Origin: Chromatiales bacterium
GTDB lineage: Bacteria; Pseudomonadota; Gammaproteobacteria; Thiohalomonadales; Thiohalomonadaceae
Assembly: GCA_003251535.1 (NCBI GenBank)
Contig: QKFD01000091.1
Coordinates: 1 to 64,000, forward strand
Direction of reading: 5' to 3'
DNA: 64,000 nt
A model generated the notes under the pieces. That model had not been told where the DNA came from and ran no database searches. It saw only the letters and a list, made by a program, of their open reading frames with translations. Positions within the stretch are counted from its first letter, which is position 1, and each line of letters opens with the position of its first letter. Shown here piece after piece: positions 26,042 through 34,822 of the stretch. Position numbers and translations under genes: made by a program.

Positions 26042-26725
26042 CTATACCTGTGTTGAGAAGCGGTAGCCGGTACCGCGAACGGTCTGGATATAGCGATCCT
26101 GACCCGAGATAGAGAGGGCCTTGCGCAGGCGCCGGATGTGGACATCCACCGTGCGCTCCTCCACATAGGTGCCCCGCCCCCACACCATATCCAGCAGCTG
26201 GTTACGACTATAGACCCGCTCCGGATGGGACATGAAGAAGTGGAGGAGGCGAAACTCGGTCGGCCCCATATCCACCGGCTTGGTTTCAATGGTGACGCGG
26301 TGGCTGGCGGTATCGAGCCGAATTCCTCCCAACTCGATCAGGCCATCATCGCCATGGGCCTGGGTGCGCCGCATCACCGCCTTGATGCGGGCGATCAACT
26401 CCCGAGTGGAGAACGGCTTGGTGATGTAGTCGTCCGCCCCGACCTCCAACCCACGGATGCGATCATCCTCCTCGCTCCGGGCAGTGAGCATGATGATGGG
26501 CACCTCCCGGGTATACTCATCCCGACGCAGGCGCCGCGCCAACTCAATCCCACTGACGGTCGGCAGCATCCAGTCCAGCAGGATGAGATCGGGCAGCGCG
26601 TCGGCCACGCGCCGCTCTGCCTCCTCAGCATCGGCCGCGACATTGATACGGAACCCAGCCCGTTCCAGTGCCATACACACCATCTCTCGGATGGCTGGTT
26701 CGTCTTCCACCAGCAAGATATTCAT
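26042..26725 (-). CDS. phoB: phosphate regulon response regulator PhoB
   Basis: OmpR/PhoB-family transcription factor with 227 residues. The receiver domain has acidic pocket residues E8/D9, phosphoacceptor D51 (LLDWMLP) and the conserved Lys in [10 protein letters not shown]. The C-terminal winged helix contains [26 protein letters not shown] and the recognition helix [12 protein letters not shown] followed by VRGTGYRF. Once phosphorylated it would bind the boxes noted before pstC, pstS and its own gene. Confidence 0.96.
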   Translation of the reverse strand: MNILLVEDEPAIREMVCMALERAGFRINVAADAEEAERRVADALPDLILLDWMLPTVSGIELARRLRRDEYTREVPIIMLTARSEEDDRIRGLEVGADDYITKPFSTRELIARIKAVMRRTQAHGDDGLIELGGIRLDTASHRVTIETKPVDMGPTEFRLLHFFMSHPERVYSRNQLLDMVWGRGTYVEERTVDVHIRRLRKALSISGQDRYIQTVRGTGYRFSTQV

Positions 26726-26764
26726 CGTGTTAGCCGTATATGCACGTAGTGTGACACGGGCAGC

Positions 26765-26798
26765 ATTTAAGGATAGAAATATTACACCCTGATGACTG
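26765..26798 (-). promoter_or_regulatory. probable PhoB box and -10 of phoB-phoR
   Basis: The minus strand has CAGTCAT-N4-GTGTAAT (26792-26798 and 26781-26787), a degenerate Pho box, followed after exactly 10 nt by TTAAAT (26765-26770). The same 10-nt spacing is found at pstC and pstS. The weaker match suits autoregulation of the regulator gene. Confidence 0.65.
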
Positions 26799-26888
26799 TC
26801 ATGATTTTGCCCGCTTAGCGGACTTCACCTAGCGACTGTGTGGCGCTGTGTTAGGATGAGAATGAGCCACACCTCACTCAGAGGCGTC

Positions 26889-27668
26889 ATGAACCGCCTA
26901 CTCGATCCCACCTCCACACCCCCCGCCGAAGGTGAGCCACTGCTGCTCCACGGGGAGGGCAACCATCGGATCTATTGGGTGGGGATCCGTCACGCGACGG
27001 CCTTCCGCTGCAACACCTATCTCCTGATCGATGGAGAGGAGGCGCTCCTCATTGATCCCGGTAGCCGCGCCTTCTTCCCCCAGGTGCGCGAGAGCGTCGC
27101 CCGGGTGGTGGAACCCAACCGCGTCATGGGTCTAGTCCTCTGTCATCAAGACCCTGACGTCGCCGCCTCGCTCCCTGACTGGCTGGCACTCAACCCTCGC
27201 CTCACCGTCTTTACCAGTCCCCGCACCCAGGTACTCCTGCCCCACTACGGGGTCAGCGGTTATCGCTTCTACGATGTGGAGGCCGAGCCGGAGTACCAGC
27301 TCGCCGGCGGTGGCGGGTTACGCTTCATCGGCGCACCGTTCCTCCACTCCCCGATGGCCTTCGCCACCTTCGATCAATGTTCCGGTGCGCTCTTCTCCGG
27401 TGACATCTTCGCCGCCATCGATAACAGCTGGCAGCTGGTGGTCACTCAGTGGGCGGCCCATACCGCCAAGATGGATCTCTTCCATCTCGATTACATGGCC
27501 TCCCATGTGGCGGCCCAGGGATTTGCCCGGCGCCTGCGGGAGCTGCCACTGCAAGCCATCCTGCCCCAGCACGGCTCCATCATCCCCCATGATTTCGTCC
27601 CGGACGCCATCGGCTACCTGGAACAGCTCCAGTGCGGCCTGGACGTCCTCTACCCCGATCTCAGCTGA
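26889..27668 (+). CDS. ODP/flavodiiron-type metallo-beta-lactamase-fold protein
   Basis: Stand-alone MBL-fold domain of the kind found in flavodiiron proteins and in ODP oxygen sensors. It has 259 residues from the ATG at 26889; an ATG at 26862 is an alternative. Candidate diiron ligands are in the expected order: H86, D88 and D90 (CHQDPD), H153 (FLHSPM), D172 (FSGDIF) and H228 (PQHGSI). D88 takes the place of the usual Glu, and the position of the next His (HxExDH) is Val. There is no flavodoxin domain, so oxygen/NO reduction by electron transfer from FMN is unlikely and a sensor role is more plausible (inference). It is followed 28 bp later by a c-di-GMP protein, a pairing that suggests oxygen input to second-messenger output. 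Confidence 0.8.
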   Translation: MNRLLDPTSTPPAEGEPLLLHGEGNHRIYWVGIRHATAFRCNTYLLIDGEEALLIDPGSRAFFPQVRESVARVVEPNRVMGLVLCHQDPDVAASLPDWLALNPRLTVFTSPRTQVLLPHYGVSGYRFYDVEAEPEYQLAGGGGLRFIGAPFLHSPMAFATFDQCSGALFSGDIFAAIDNSWQLVVTQWAAHTAKMDLFHLDYMASHVAAQGFARRLRELPLQAILPQHGSIIPHDFVPDAIGYLEQLQCGLDVLYPDLS

Positions 27669-27696
27669 CGCCGTGACTACGCCCGCCCTTTCGGCG

Positions 27697-30339
27697 ATGG
27701 AACGCATACAACAGTTGGAACAGGAGCTTCAGCAACTCCGCGAGGAGGTACGCCAAGCGGAGCGGCTACGCCGCATGTGGCAGGAGGCGGTGGGTCAACT
27801 GAAGCGGACCCGCGCCGATCTCCTGGCGGCACAACAGGCGTTGCAGGCGAGTAACAGCGCCCTGGAAGAGCGGGTGGCGGAGTTGGGTGCGGCCAAACAC
27901 ACCCTAGAGCGACTCGCCTACAGCGATGAGCAGGTGATCGAGAACATGCAGGAGGGGTTGGTGGTGACCGACGCCAGCGGCACCATCCTGGCGGTCAACC
28001 CCGCCTTCTGCGCCACCACAGGCTATAGCGCTGAAGAGGTCATTGGCCATAACCCGCGCCTGTTGCGCTCTGGTCGCCATGAGGATGGCTTCTATCAGGT
28101 CATGTGGCGCGCCCTCAGCCAGCATGGCCGCTGGCAGGGGGAGATCTGGAATCAGCGTAAAAACGGTGAGATCTACCCAGAGCTGCTCAGTATCAGTGCC
28201 CTGCGGGACTGGCGCGACGACACCATCAACTATATCGGGGTCTTTACCGACATCACCTCTAGCAAACAGGCGGAGGAGGCCCTACGGGCCAGCCAGGAGC
28301 AGCTGGCGGCGGTGACCGCCCTACTCTCCGATGGGGTGGTGATGTTGGATACCGATGAGCGCATCACCTTTGCCAACCCCGAGGCGTGCCGCCTCACTGG
28401 ACGCCCCCTGGCGGAGCTGCTGGAGCACCGCCACACCGATGTCTTGAAGACGGTGGAGCCGCGCGGCCCATTCCTGCTGCCGCCCGGCAGCACGGTACGC
28501 ACCCTGATAGATGAGCACGAGCCCGCCGAGTTCGAGGACCTACACCTCATCCGCCGCGACTCCACCACCCTGCCGATAGCCCTCGCCTCCAGCCCCATCA
28601 TCCAGGGTGAGCGCATCGTCGGTGCCGTGGCCGCCTTCCACGACGTAAGCCGCCGCAAATCGGTGGAGGAGCAGCTGCTCAAGCTCTCCCGGGCGGTGGA
28701 GCACAGCCCGGCCATGGTGGTCATTACCGATCTCCAGGGGAGCATCGAGTACGTCAATCCCCGCTTCACCGAGCTGACCGGCTACGCCCCCGAGGAGGTG
28801 GTAGGGCAGTCCACCGCCGTACTGAAGTCGGGCCGCACCGCCCCAGAACTCTATAGCGAGCTGTGGGAGACCATCCGCTCCGGCCGCGACTGGCATGGCG
28901 AGTTTCTCAATCGCACCAAGAGCGGTGAGCTGTTCTGGATGATGGTCTCCATCTCCCCCATCGTGGATGCCGAGGGGAACATCACCCACTTTGTCTCGGT
29001 GGAGGAGGACATCACCGAGCGTAAGCGGACGGAGGAGAAGATTTGGTATCAGGCCAACTACGATAGCCTCACCGGCCTACCCAACCGCCGCCTGTTCCAT
29101 GATCGACTGCACCAGGCGCTGACCCACGCCCTAGTGGAGCACCGCTCCGGCGCCCTGATGTTCATCGACCTCGACCGCTTCAAGTATGTCAACGACACCC
29201 TTGGCCACGACGCCGGCGACGAGTTGCTGCTCCTGGCGGCGCGCCGACTGGGCGAGTGTGTCAGTGAGGCCGATACCGTGAGCCGTCTGGGGGGCGATGA
29301 GTTCACCGTCATCCTCCCCACCATCAGCAGCGCCCATCGGGCCGAGGGGGTCGCCCAGGCGATCCTGGAGGCACTGACCATCCCGGTGGCCCTCAAAGGG
29401 CAGGAGCTACTCATCTCCGGCTCCATCGGCATCGCCCTGTTCCCGGAGGATGGCGAGACCGTAGAGGAGCTGCTCAAGCGGGCCGATTCGGCGATGTATC
29501 GGGCCAAGGATCGCGGCCGCAACACCTTTGTCTTTTACACCGAAGAGGTGAATGAACTCACCCTGCGCAAGATCGCCATCGAGACCGAACTGCGCCGCGC
29601 CCTGGAGCGCGAGGAGTTGGAGGTGGTGTTCCAACCCATTCTTGATCTCGCAGGCGGAGAGCCGGCCGCCATGGAGGCGCTGCTGCGTTGGCAAAACGCC
29701 CGCCTTGGCGCCATCTCCCCGGCCACCTTTGTCCCTATCGCCGAGGCGGCCGGCCTGATGCCGGCCATCGGTGAGTGGGTACTGATCCGCGCCTGTGACG
29801 AGGCGGCCAGTTGGCACAACCGCAGCGGGCTAGAGGTGCCGGTCTCGGTCAACATCTCCTTGGCACAGCTCAAACATGAGGAGTTTCCCGGCCGGGTCCG
29901 CGCCATACTCGCCGAGAGCGGCCTCCCCCCAGCGCTGCTGATCCTGGAGGTGACCGAGAGCATGGTGATGGATGAGCCGACCCACTACATCACCCAGCTG
30001 GAGCGGCTCTCGGCCCTCGGCGTGCAGGTGGCCATCGACGACTTTGGCACCGGCTACTCCTCTTTGAGCTACCTCAAACAGATGCGCGCCCAGACCCTCA
30101 AGATCGACCAATCCTTTGTCCGCGATCTCCCCCGTGATGGCGACGACGCCACCATCGTGCGCACCGTCATCGCCATGGCCCACCACCTCAATATGCGGGT
30201 CACCGCCGAAGGGGTGGAGCATGAAGATCAACTCGCCTTCCTCCGCGAGGCGGGGTGCGATCGCAGCCAAGGATTTCTCCACGCCAAACCGATGGCAGCC
30301 GCCGAGGTGGTACGCTGGTTGGCGCAATTCAAGACGTGA
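27697..30339 (+). CDS. three-PAS diguanylate cyclase/phosphodiesterase (GGDEF-EAL)
   Basis: Cytoplasmic c-di-GMP turnover protein of 880 residues with no membrane segment. A coiled coil (about 1-75) is followed by three PAS domains (about 78-195, 208-320 and 325-450). A GGDEF domain (about 455-615) has intact SRLGGDEF near 531, and an EAL domain (about 625-878) has MEALLRW near 659 and the loop-6 DDFGTGYSS near 781. The inhibitory-site RxxD is SEAD, so product inhibition is probably lost. Both catalytic motifs look active. The ATG at 27697 is favoured, with a GTG at 27673 as the alternative. The in-frame extension back to 27274 overlaps the MBL gene in another frame and is not coding. Confidence 0.92.
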   Translation: MERIQQLEQELQQLREEVRQAERLRRMWQEAVGQLKRTRADLLAAQQALQASNSALEERVAELGAAKHTLERLAYSDEQVIENMQEGLVVTDASGTILAVNPAFCATTGYSAEEVIGHNPRLLRSGRHEDGFYQVMWRALSQHGRWQGEIWNQRKNGEIYPELLSISALRDWRDDTINYIGVFTDITSSKQAEEALRASQEQLAAVTALLSDGVVMLDTDERITFANPEACRLTGRPLAELLEHRHTDVLKTVEPRGPFLLPPGSTVRTLIDEHEPAEFEDLHLIRRDSTTLPIALASSPIIQGERIVGAVAAFHDVSRRKSVEEQLLKLSRAVEHSPAMVVITDLQGSIEYVNPRFTELTGYAPEEVVGQSTAVLKSGRTAPELYSELWETIRSGRDWHGEFLNRTKSGELFWMMVSISPIVDAEGNITHFVSVEEDITERKRTEEKIWYQANYDSLTGLPNRRLFHDRLHQALTHALVEHRSGALMFIDLDRFKYVNDTLGHDAGDELLLLAARRLGECVSEADTVSRLGGDEFTVILPTISSAHRAEGVAQAILEALTIPVALKGQELLISGSIGIALFPEDGETVEELLKRADSAMYRAKDRGRNTFVFYTEEVNELTLRKIAIETELRRALEREELEVVFQPILDLAGGEPAAMEALLRWQNARLGAISPATFVPIAEAAGLMPAIGEWVLIRACDEAASWHNRSGLEVPVSVNISLAQLKHEEFPGRVRAILAESGLPPALLILEVTESMVMDEPTHYITQLERLSALGVQVAIDDFGTGYSSLSYLKQMRAQTLKIDQSFVRDLPRDGDDATIVRTVIAMAHHLNMRVTAEGVEHEDQLAFLREAGCDRSQGFLHAKPMAAAEVVRWLAQFKT

Positions 30340-30555
30340 CCACCACGGGCCTAGGGGGGTCGCCCCACGGAGCCATGCCCCCGCTCCATGCAACCCCTAA
30401 TCGCCCCGCTGCGCCCTCGCTCCCCACCAACACCCACCCGCCATCTGCTCTAAACTCAGAGTGGGGTGGCGATGGGGCGGGACCTCGACAGAGGCCACGA
30501 CTCGCCCCGCAACCACCAACCGCACGTTCATCATCGGCAAGGGAGGAGCAGAGTG

Positions 30556-31434
30556 ATGGCGGCCAAAGAGATCACATTGCGGGTCACGATCGACCTCTTC
30601 AGCGGGCGCCCCAACCCCGTCATCGACTTTTCGGGGAAGCGGGCCGAGGAGCTACTGGAGCGCCTCAAACCGTCAACCCCCATTGCCCGGGAGCTGCTGG
30701 GGACACCACCGATCCCCACCCTGGGCTACCGCGGCATGGTGATTGAACAGCCAGGCGGCCCGATGAAGGGGTTGCCGGGGAGCTTCCGCTTACTGGGTGG
30801 CGTCGCGGTGACCCCTGCGGGTGGCCAGCACATTGCCGATCCAGAGCTGGAAGAGTTCATCTGCGGGAGTGCCCCCAAAGGAGTTGCGGTGGAGCGCCTG
30901 CGGGAGGAGATCCAGCGTTACCGAGAGCTGGAGGCGTTCTGGAACCGCTTCCCCTGGGATAAGCGGGCCCCCGAGCCGGTCTACCCCTGTCCATGCAGCC
31001 CTAGTTACGAACCCGCCTGGTGGAATGTGGCGGCACGCCAGCCCTACAACAACTGCTACAACTACGCGACCAACTACCGCACCGATACCTTTGCCCAGCC
31101 AGGCAAGGCGGCCGGCGCCCAATATGGCGCACTCAACTGTACCGAGGTGCGACAGGGGGCGATCGCCGATGCGCTGCTCGACAGCCCCCAGGCCGATAAC
31201 GTCTGCCCCGAGGTGGGCCATCTGGTGGCCCTGGTAATCGCCCCCAACTGGGATTTCCACTGGTATCGCAAGGGTAGAGATGGCCTATGGAGCCACAAAC
31301 CGGGGGCCACACCGGTGACCAATGTCGATAACAGCGGCCAAGTGATCCACGACCCCCGCACCGCTGACCGCGGCCCCTATACCGACTTCTGTACCTTCAT
31401 GCTGGTCAAGCACGGCCACATCAAGATCGCCTAG
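30556..31434 (+). CDS. hypothetical two-domain protein: FSGR domain plus Cys/His (papain-like?) domain
   Basis: Protein of 292 residues starting at 30556 after GGGAGGAG. No signal peptide or membrane segment is seen. The N-terminal domain (1-108) has DLFSGRPNPV (13-22), PPIPTLGYRG (51-60) and ELEEFICGSAP (97-107), a pattern repeated in the next gene. A helical linker follows. The C-terminal domain (about 155-292) contains NNCYNYATN (C167), DFHWYRKGRDGLWSHKPG (H235, H247), VTNVDNSG (N256, D258) and DFC near the end. A Cys early and a His-aromatic strand followed by Asn/Asp is what a papain-like hydrolase fold would show, but this is inference. I recognise the CYNYA/HWYR motif pair only as a recurrent uncharacterised domain. 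A 216-bp gap with nothing evident precedes it. Confidence 0.75.
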   Translation: MAAKEITLRVTIDLFSGRPNPVIDFSGKRAEELLERLKPSTPIARELLGTPPIPTLGYRGMVIEQPGGPMKGLPGSFRLLGGVAVTPAGGQHIADPELEEFICGSAPKGVAVERLREEIQRYRELEAFWNRFPWDKRAPEPVYPCPCSPSYEPAWWNVAARQPYNNCYNYATNYRTDTFAQPGKAAGAQYGALNCTEVRQGAIADALLDSPQADNVCPEVGHLVALVIAPNWDFHWYRKGRDGLWSHKPGATPVTNVDNSGQVIHDPRTADRGPYTDFCTFMLVKHGHIKIA

Positions 31435-31442
31435 GGGGCCCC

Positions 31443-31772
31443 ATGCCACCGTGTATCGCAACCGCCCTCGTCTTCTCCGGCCGCACCGATCCGCAGTGGC
31501 CGTTGGCGGAGAGCTGGGGCGAGCGGCTGGCCGCACTATGGCAACCACTGACCCCGCTGAAGGGGGAGAAGCCCCCCTCCCCAACACGGCTGGGGTACCG
31601 CGGTTGCCGCTTCGAGTGCCAAGGCTGGAGCTACACCATCTATCGCACCACGGTCTGTCGGGTACGGGGGGAAGAGGTGGAGTGCCGGGCCGACCCCACC
31701 CACACCATTGAGCGCGAACTCATCGGCACTGCCCCCCCGGGCCTCTTACCCCCTGGGATAGTGGATCTTTAA
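31443..31772 (+). CDS. hypothetical FSGR-domain protein, partial paralogue of the upstream protein
   Basis: Small protein of 109 residues starting 8 bp after the preceding stop, so the two form an operon. It repeats the N-terminal domain of its neighbour: LVFSGRTDPQW (9-19) against DLFSGRPNPV, PPSPTRLGYRGCRFE (44-58) against PPIPTLGYRGMVIE, and DPTHTIERELIGTAPPG (84-100) against DPELEEFICGSAPKG. It lacks the Cys/His domain but carries four cysteines of its own (C55, C59, C72, C81). It could be a binding partner, cofactor or immunity-like inhibitor of the larger protein, but function is unknown. Confidence 0.68.
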   Translation: MPPCIATALVFSGRTDPQWPLAESWGERLAALWQPLTPLKGEKPPSPTRLGYRGCRFECQGWSYTIYRTTVCRVRGEEVECRADPTHTIERELIGTAPPGLLPPGIVDL

Positions 31773-31796
31773 TCCCCGGACGGCGAGGCGCACCGG

Positions 31797-32312
31797 TTAG
31801 CCGATCGCCCTGGCAACCGCCGGGGCGATCAATTTATGGGCCGGGGCCACCGGCAGCATATAGAGCTTGCCGAGGAAGTTGTGGAGATGCACGACCGTGG
31901 TCATGTTCACCACCACCTCGCCGGAGGGCTGCTCGGCACGGCTCACCGATAGCACCACCTTCAGGTGCTTGTCGTTATCCCCCATCAACACCTCGTCAGG
32001 GGTGATCTCCAGCAGCGTGAAGATGCCAAGCCGCTCCCCCACCTGATAGTCCGCCTCCGGCTTTTCAAGGGAAAATTGGGCCATCCCCCCCAGGTCCTTG
32101 AGTCCAACCCACTGCACCACCCGATTGCGCACCTGCATACAGCGGTCGATCCACTTAGGGGTGGCGCGCATGGCCTTGATGAACTGACCTAGGGCGGTCA
32201 ACCCAGGCTCTGCCGCCACCACAGACCAGGAGTCGGAGAAGTAGGCCCCTTGCGCATAGTCAGCGATGCGGGTACCCGGTGGGATCGTCGTTGCTTGAAC
32301 GTTATGGGCCAT
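31797..32312 (-). CDS. DUF2867-like protein
   Basis: Soluble protein of 171 residues from the ATG at 32312, which has GAGAGG at 9 nt; a TTG at 32321 is possible. The pattern DSWSVVAAEPGLTALGQFIKAMRATPKWIDRCMQVRNRVVQWVGLKDLG, then VGERLGIFTLLEITPDEVLMGDNDKHL, and VVVNMTTVVHLHNFLGKLYMLPVAPAHKLIAPAVA, fits the DUF2867 family, a SRPBCC-like fold of unknown function. It is convergent with the FSGR pair, 24 bp apart. Confidence 0.75.
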   Translation of the reverse strand: MAHNVQATTIPPGTRIADYAQGAYFSDSWSVVAAEPGLTALGQFIKAMRATPKWIDRCMQVRNRVVQWVGLKDLGGMAQFSLEKPEADYQVGERLGIFTLLEITPDEVLMGDNDKHLKVVLSVSRAEQPSGEVVVNMTTVVHLHNFLGKLYMLPVAPAHKLIAPAVARAIG

Positions 32313-32360
32313 CTCGATCAACCTCTCAACGGCCGCTCAGCCAGCCGGCCTTAAGTAGTT

Positions 32361-32378
32361 GCCTCTGTCGCCAGAGGC
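32361..32378. repeat. short perfect hairpin
   Basis: GCCTCTG and CAGAGGC with a TCGC loop lie upstream of the DUF2867 gene. No T-run follows. It may be part of the leader or a 3'-end structure for transcripts coming from ilvD. Confidence 0.4.
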
Positions 32379-32422
32379 GGTATAGAGCAGCCCCCCAACC
32401 CGCTACCCCGCAAAACCGCTAG

Positions 32423-32647
32423 TTATTTGGCTGCCAGACCCTTCGGCCCGCCAAGGTCTCCCTCGTCGTCGGGTGTACAGAGGCGGATCCGCCAACCCTG
32501 CGCCGTCTGCATCAGCGGGTAGCCGGGGTGGAAACGCCAGAGGGCTCGGCCGTTTAGGTGGATGCTGGAGCAGGCCAGATCGCCCACAGCGAACGGCTCC
32601 CCGCTGGGCAAAAAAGGCCGCTGGGACAAAACTGGCGCCCCCATCAC
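32423..32647 (-). pseudogene. possible remnant coding sequence downstream of ilvD
   Basis: A short frame ending at 32423 reads like real protein (PFAVGDLACSSIHLNGR, WRFHPGYPLMQTAQGWRIRLCTPDDEGD). The better-looking upstream stretch (SRQHMMALCQRYRAQGDGG, about 32690-32630) is in another frame, and the two meet near 32620 at a C/G run. This is what a frameshifted small gene would look like, though chance open frames are common at this GC content. Otherwise the 32313-32752 interval contains two hairpins and nothing else I can support. Confidence 0.3.
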
Positions 32648-32703
32648 CCTGTGCTCGATAGCGCTGGCAGAGGGCCATCATGTGCTGACGGGAGAGATCT
32701 CAG

Positions 32704-32741
32704 CCCCCCGGATCGACCCACAGCGCGACCAATCCGGGGGG
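32704..32741. repeat. inverted repeat just after ilvD
   Basis: CCCCCCGGAT (32704-32713) and ATCCGGGGGG (32732-32741) are perfect complements around an 18-nt loop, 12 bp beyond the ilvD stop. There is no T-run on the minus strand, so a 3'-stabilising or Rho-assisted end is more likely than a classical terminator. Confidence 0.5.
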
Positions 32742-32752
32742 ACGGCGGGCGG

Positions 32753-34606
32753 CTAACGCCGCTCCAGCTGGCTCACATCCCGCACCGCCCCGCGGGCGGC
32801 GGAGGTGGTCATGGCGGCATAGGCCCGCAAGGCGGCAGAGACGGGGCGCTCACGTCCCACCGGCTGCCAAGCGGCTGAGCCCTTCGCCTCCATGGCGATA
32901 CGGCGCCGCGCCAACTCCTCATCGCTGACGGCCACCTGGATAGTGCGACCGGGGATGTCGATCTCGATGGTATCCCCCTCCTCCACCAGGCCAATGGCCC
33001 CACCCTCGGCGGCCTCGGGTGAGACGTGGCCGATGGAGAGGCCGGAGGTACCGCCGGAGAAGCGGCCATCGGTCAGTAGGGCGCACGCCTTACCGAGCCC
33101 CTTCGACTTGAGGTAAGAGGTGGGATAGAGCATCTCCTGCATCCCCGGCCCACCGCGAGGGCCCTCATAGCGGATCACCAACACATCTCCGGCCTGGATC
33201 CGATCGGCCAGGATCGCCTCCACGGCCGCATCTTGGCTCTCGAAGATGCGGGCCGGCCCAGAGAATTTGAGGATAGAGGCATCCACCCCGGCGGTCTTCA
33301 CCACACACCCATCCACCGCGATGTTGCCGTAGAGCACCGCCAGACCACCATCCTTGGAGTAGGCGTGCCCTGCATCGCGCAGGCAGCCCTGCTCGCGGTC
33401 CAGATCCAAGCTCTCATAGCGCTGCTCCTGGGAGAAGGCCTCCGTGGTGGGGACCCCGCCGGGGGCGGCGCGATAGAACGCCTTGCGCTTCTCGTCGGTG
33501 GTGAGGCGCACATCCCACAGTGCCACCGCCTCCGCCATGTTGGCGGCGTGGACCGTGGCCACCTCGCGCCGCAGCAGGCCGGCCCGATCCAACTCACCCA
33601 GGATGGCCATGATGCCACCGGCGCGATGGACATCCTCCATGTGGTACTGCTGGGAGGAGGGGGCCACCTTGCAGAGGTGGGGCACATGGCGGGAGAGGCG
33701 GTCGATATCGGCCATGGTGAACTCCACCCCCCCCTCCTGGGCTGCCGCCAACAGGTGGAGGATGGTGTTGGTGGAGCCCCCCATGGCGATATCCAGCGAC
33801 ATCGCATTCTCAAAGGCCGCATAGGTGGCGATGGAGCGCGGCAAGACACTGGCGTCGTCCTGCTCGTAGTAGCGCCGCGCCAGGGCGACAATCATCCGCC
33901 CCGCCTCCAGGAAGAGCCGCTTGCGATCGGCATGGGTCGCCAGCAGAGAGCCGTTGCCCGGCAGCGATAGCCCCAGCGCCTCGGTGAGGCAGTTCATGGA
34001 GTTGGCGGTGAACATGCCGGAGCAGGAGCCGCAGGTGGGGCAGGCAGAGCGCTCCATGACCGCCACATCTTCATCGGACTCGCTCGGGTTGGCGGCCGCG
34101 ACCATGGCATCGATCAGGTCAAGGTGGTGAACGGTGCCACCGATCACCGCCTTCCCCGCCTCCATCGGTCCACCGGAGACAAAGATGGTGGGGATGTTGA
34201 GGCGCAGCGCCGCGTTCAACATCCCCGGGGTGATCTTGTCGCAGTTACTGATGCAGACCAGGGCATCGGCACAGTGGGCATTCACCATATACTCCACCGC
34301 ATCGGCGATGATCTCGCGCGAGGGGAGCGAGTAGAGCATCCCGCTATGGCCCATGGCGATGCCATCATCGATGGCGATGGTGTTGAACTCCTTGGCCACG
34401 CCGCCAGCCGCCTCAATCTCCCGACACACCAGTTGGCCCAAGTCCTTGAGATGGACATGGCCGGGCACAAACTGAGTAAAAGAGTTGGCCACAGCGATGA
34501 TCGGCTTCTCGAAGTCGCTATCCGTCATGCCGGTGGCGCGCCAGAGGGAGCGGGCCCCGGCCATATTGCGACCGGCGGTGGAGGTGCGGGAGCGGTACTG
34601 GGGCAT
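32753..34606 (-). CDS. ilvD: dihydroxy-acid dehydratase
   Basis: Iron-sulfur dehydratase of valine/isoleucine synthesis that converts dihydroxyacids to 2-keto acids in the cytoplasm. It has 617 residues, the normal length. Cluster ligands are in [13 protein letters not shown] and [25 protein letters not shown]. The substrate/metal motifs [14 protein letters not shown] and [23 protein letters not shown] are intact. AGGA precedes the ATG at 9 nt. It stands alone here, without other ilv genes, and is divergent from the binding-protein gene. Confidence 0.97.
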   Translation of the reverse strand: MPQYRSRTSTAGRNMAGARSLWRATGMTDSDFEKPIIAVANSFTQFVPGHVHLKDLGQLVCREIEAAGGVAKEFNTIAIDDGIAMGHSGMLYSLPSREIIADAVEYMVNAHCADALVCISNCDKITPGMLNAALRLNIPTIFVSGGPMEAGKAVIGGTVHHLDLIDAMVAAANPSESDEDVAVMERSACPTCGSCSGMFTANSMNCLTEALGLSLPGNGSLLATHADRKRLFLEAGRMIVALARRYYEQDDASVLPRSIATYAAFENAMSLDIAMGGSTNTILHLLAAAQEGGVEFTMADIDRLSRHVPHLCKVAPSSQQYHMEDVHRAGGIMAILGELDRAGLLRREVATVHAANMAEAVALWDVRLTTDEKRKAFYRAAPGGVPTTEAFSQEQRYESLDLDREQGCLRDAGHAYSKDGGLAVLYGNIAVDGCVVKTAGVDASILKFSGPARIFESQDAAVEAILADRIQAGDVLVIRYEGPRGGPGMQEMLYPTSYLKSKGLGKACALLTDGRFSGGTSGLSIGHVSPEAAEGGAIGLVEEGDTIEIDIPGRTIQVAVSDEELARRRIAMEAKGSAAWQPVGRERPVSAALRAYAAMTTSAARGAVRDVSQLERR

Positions 34607-34734
34607 GGCACAATGTCCTGAAATATGAGGGGGTTGATCCTAGCCCGGCGGGCCGTTGGCCGAATAGCATACCACCCCCATGGACCGCACCCCACGCCCG
34701 ACCTAGGGCGCCGGGCGGCGGTGGATGGGACGTT

Positions 34735-34803
34735 TATAATCCATCTAAGGCGCACGGAACGATGCGTCGGCAAACAACGCGACCCCTCCGCAGCGAAGCG
34801 GAG
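34735..34803 (+). promoter_or_regulatory. promoter -10 and leader hairpin of the binding-protein/c-di-GMP cassette
   Basis: A perfect TATAAT (34735-34740) lies 82 bp before the ATG at 34823, with no good -35 in front. The leader contains CTCCGC-N6-GCGGAG (34786-34803), a 6-bp hairpin. No PhoB box is present despite the PstS-like first gene. The remainder of the 34607-34822 divergent gap is featureless. Confidence 0.45.
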
Positions 34804-34822
34804 TCGCCGCGGGAGCCCGAGC

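Noticed and set aside
27274-27696. N-terminal extension of the PAS-GGDEF-EAL protein by about 140 codons
   Set aside because: It overlaps the MBL-fold gene in another frame, and its Ser/Pro/Arg-rich translation is a shadow. The coiled coil starts only near 27697.
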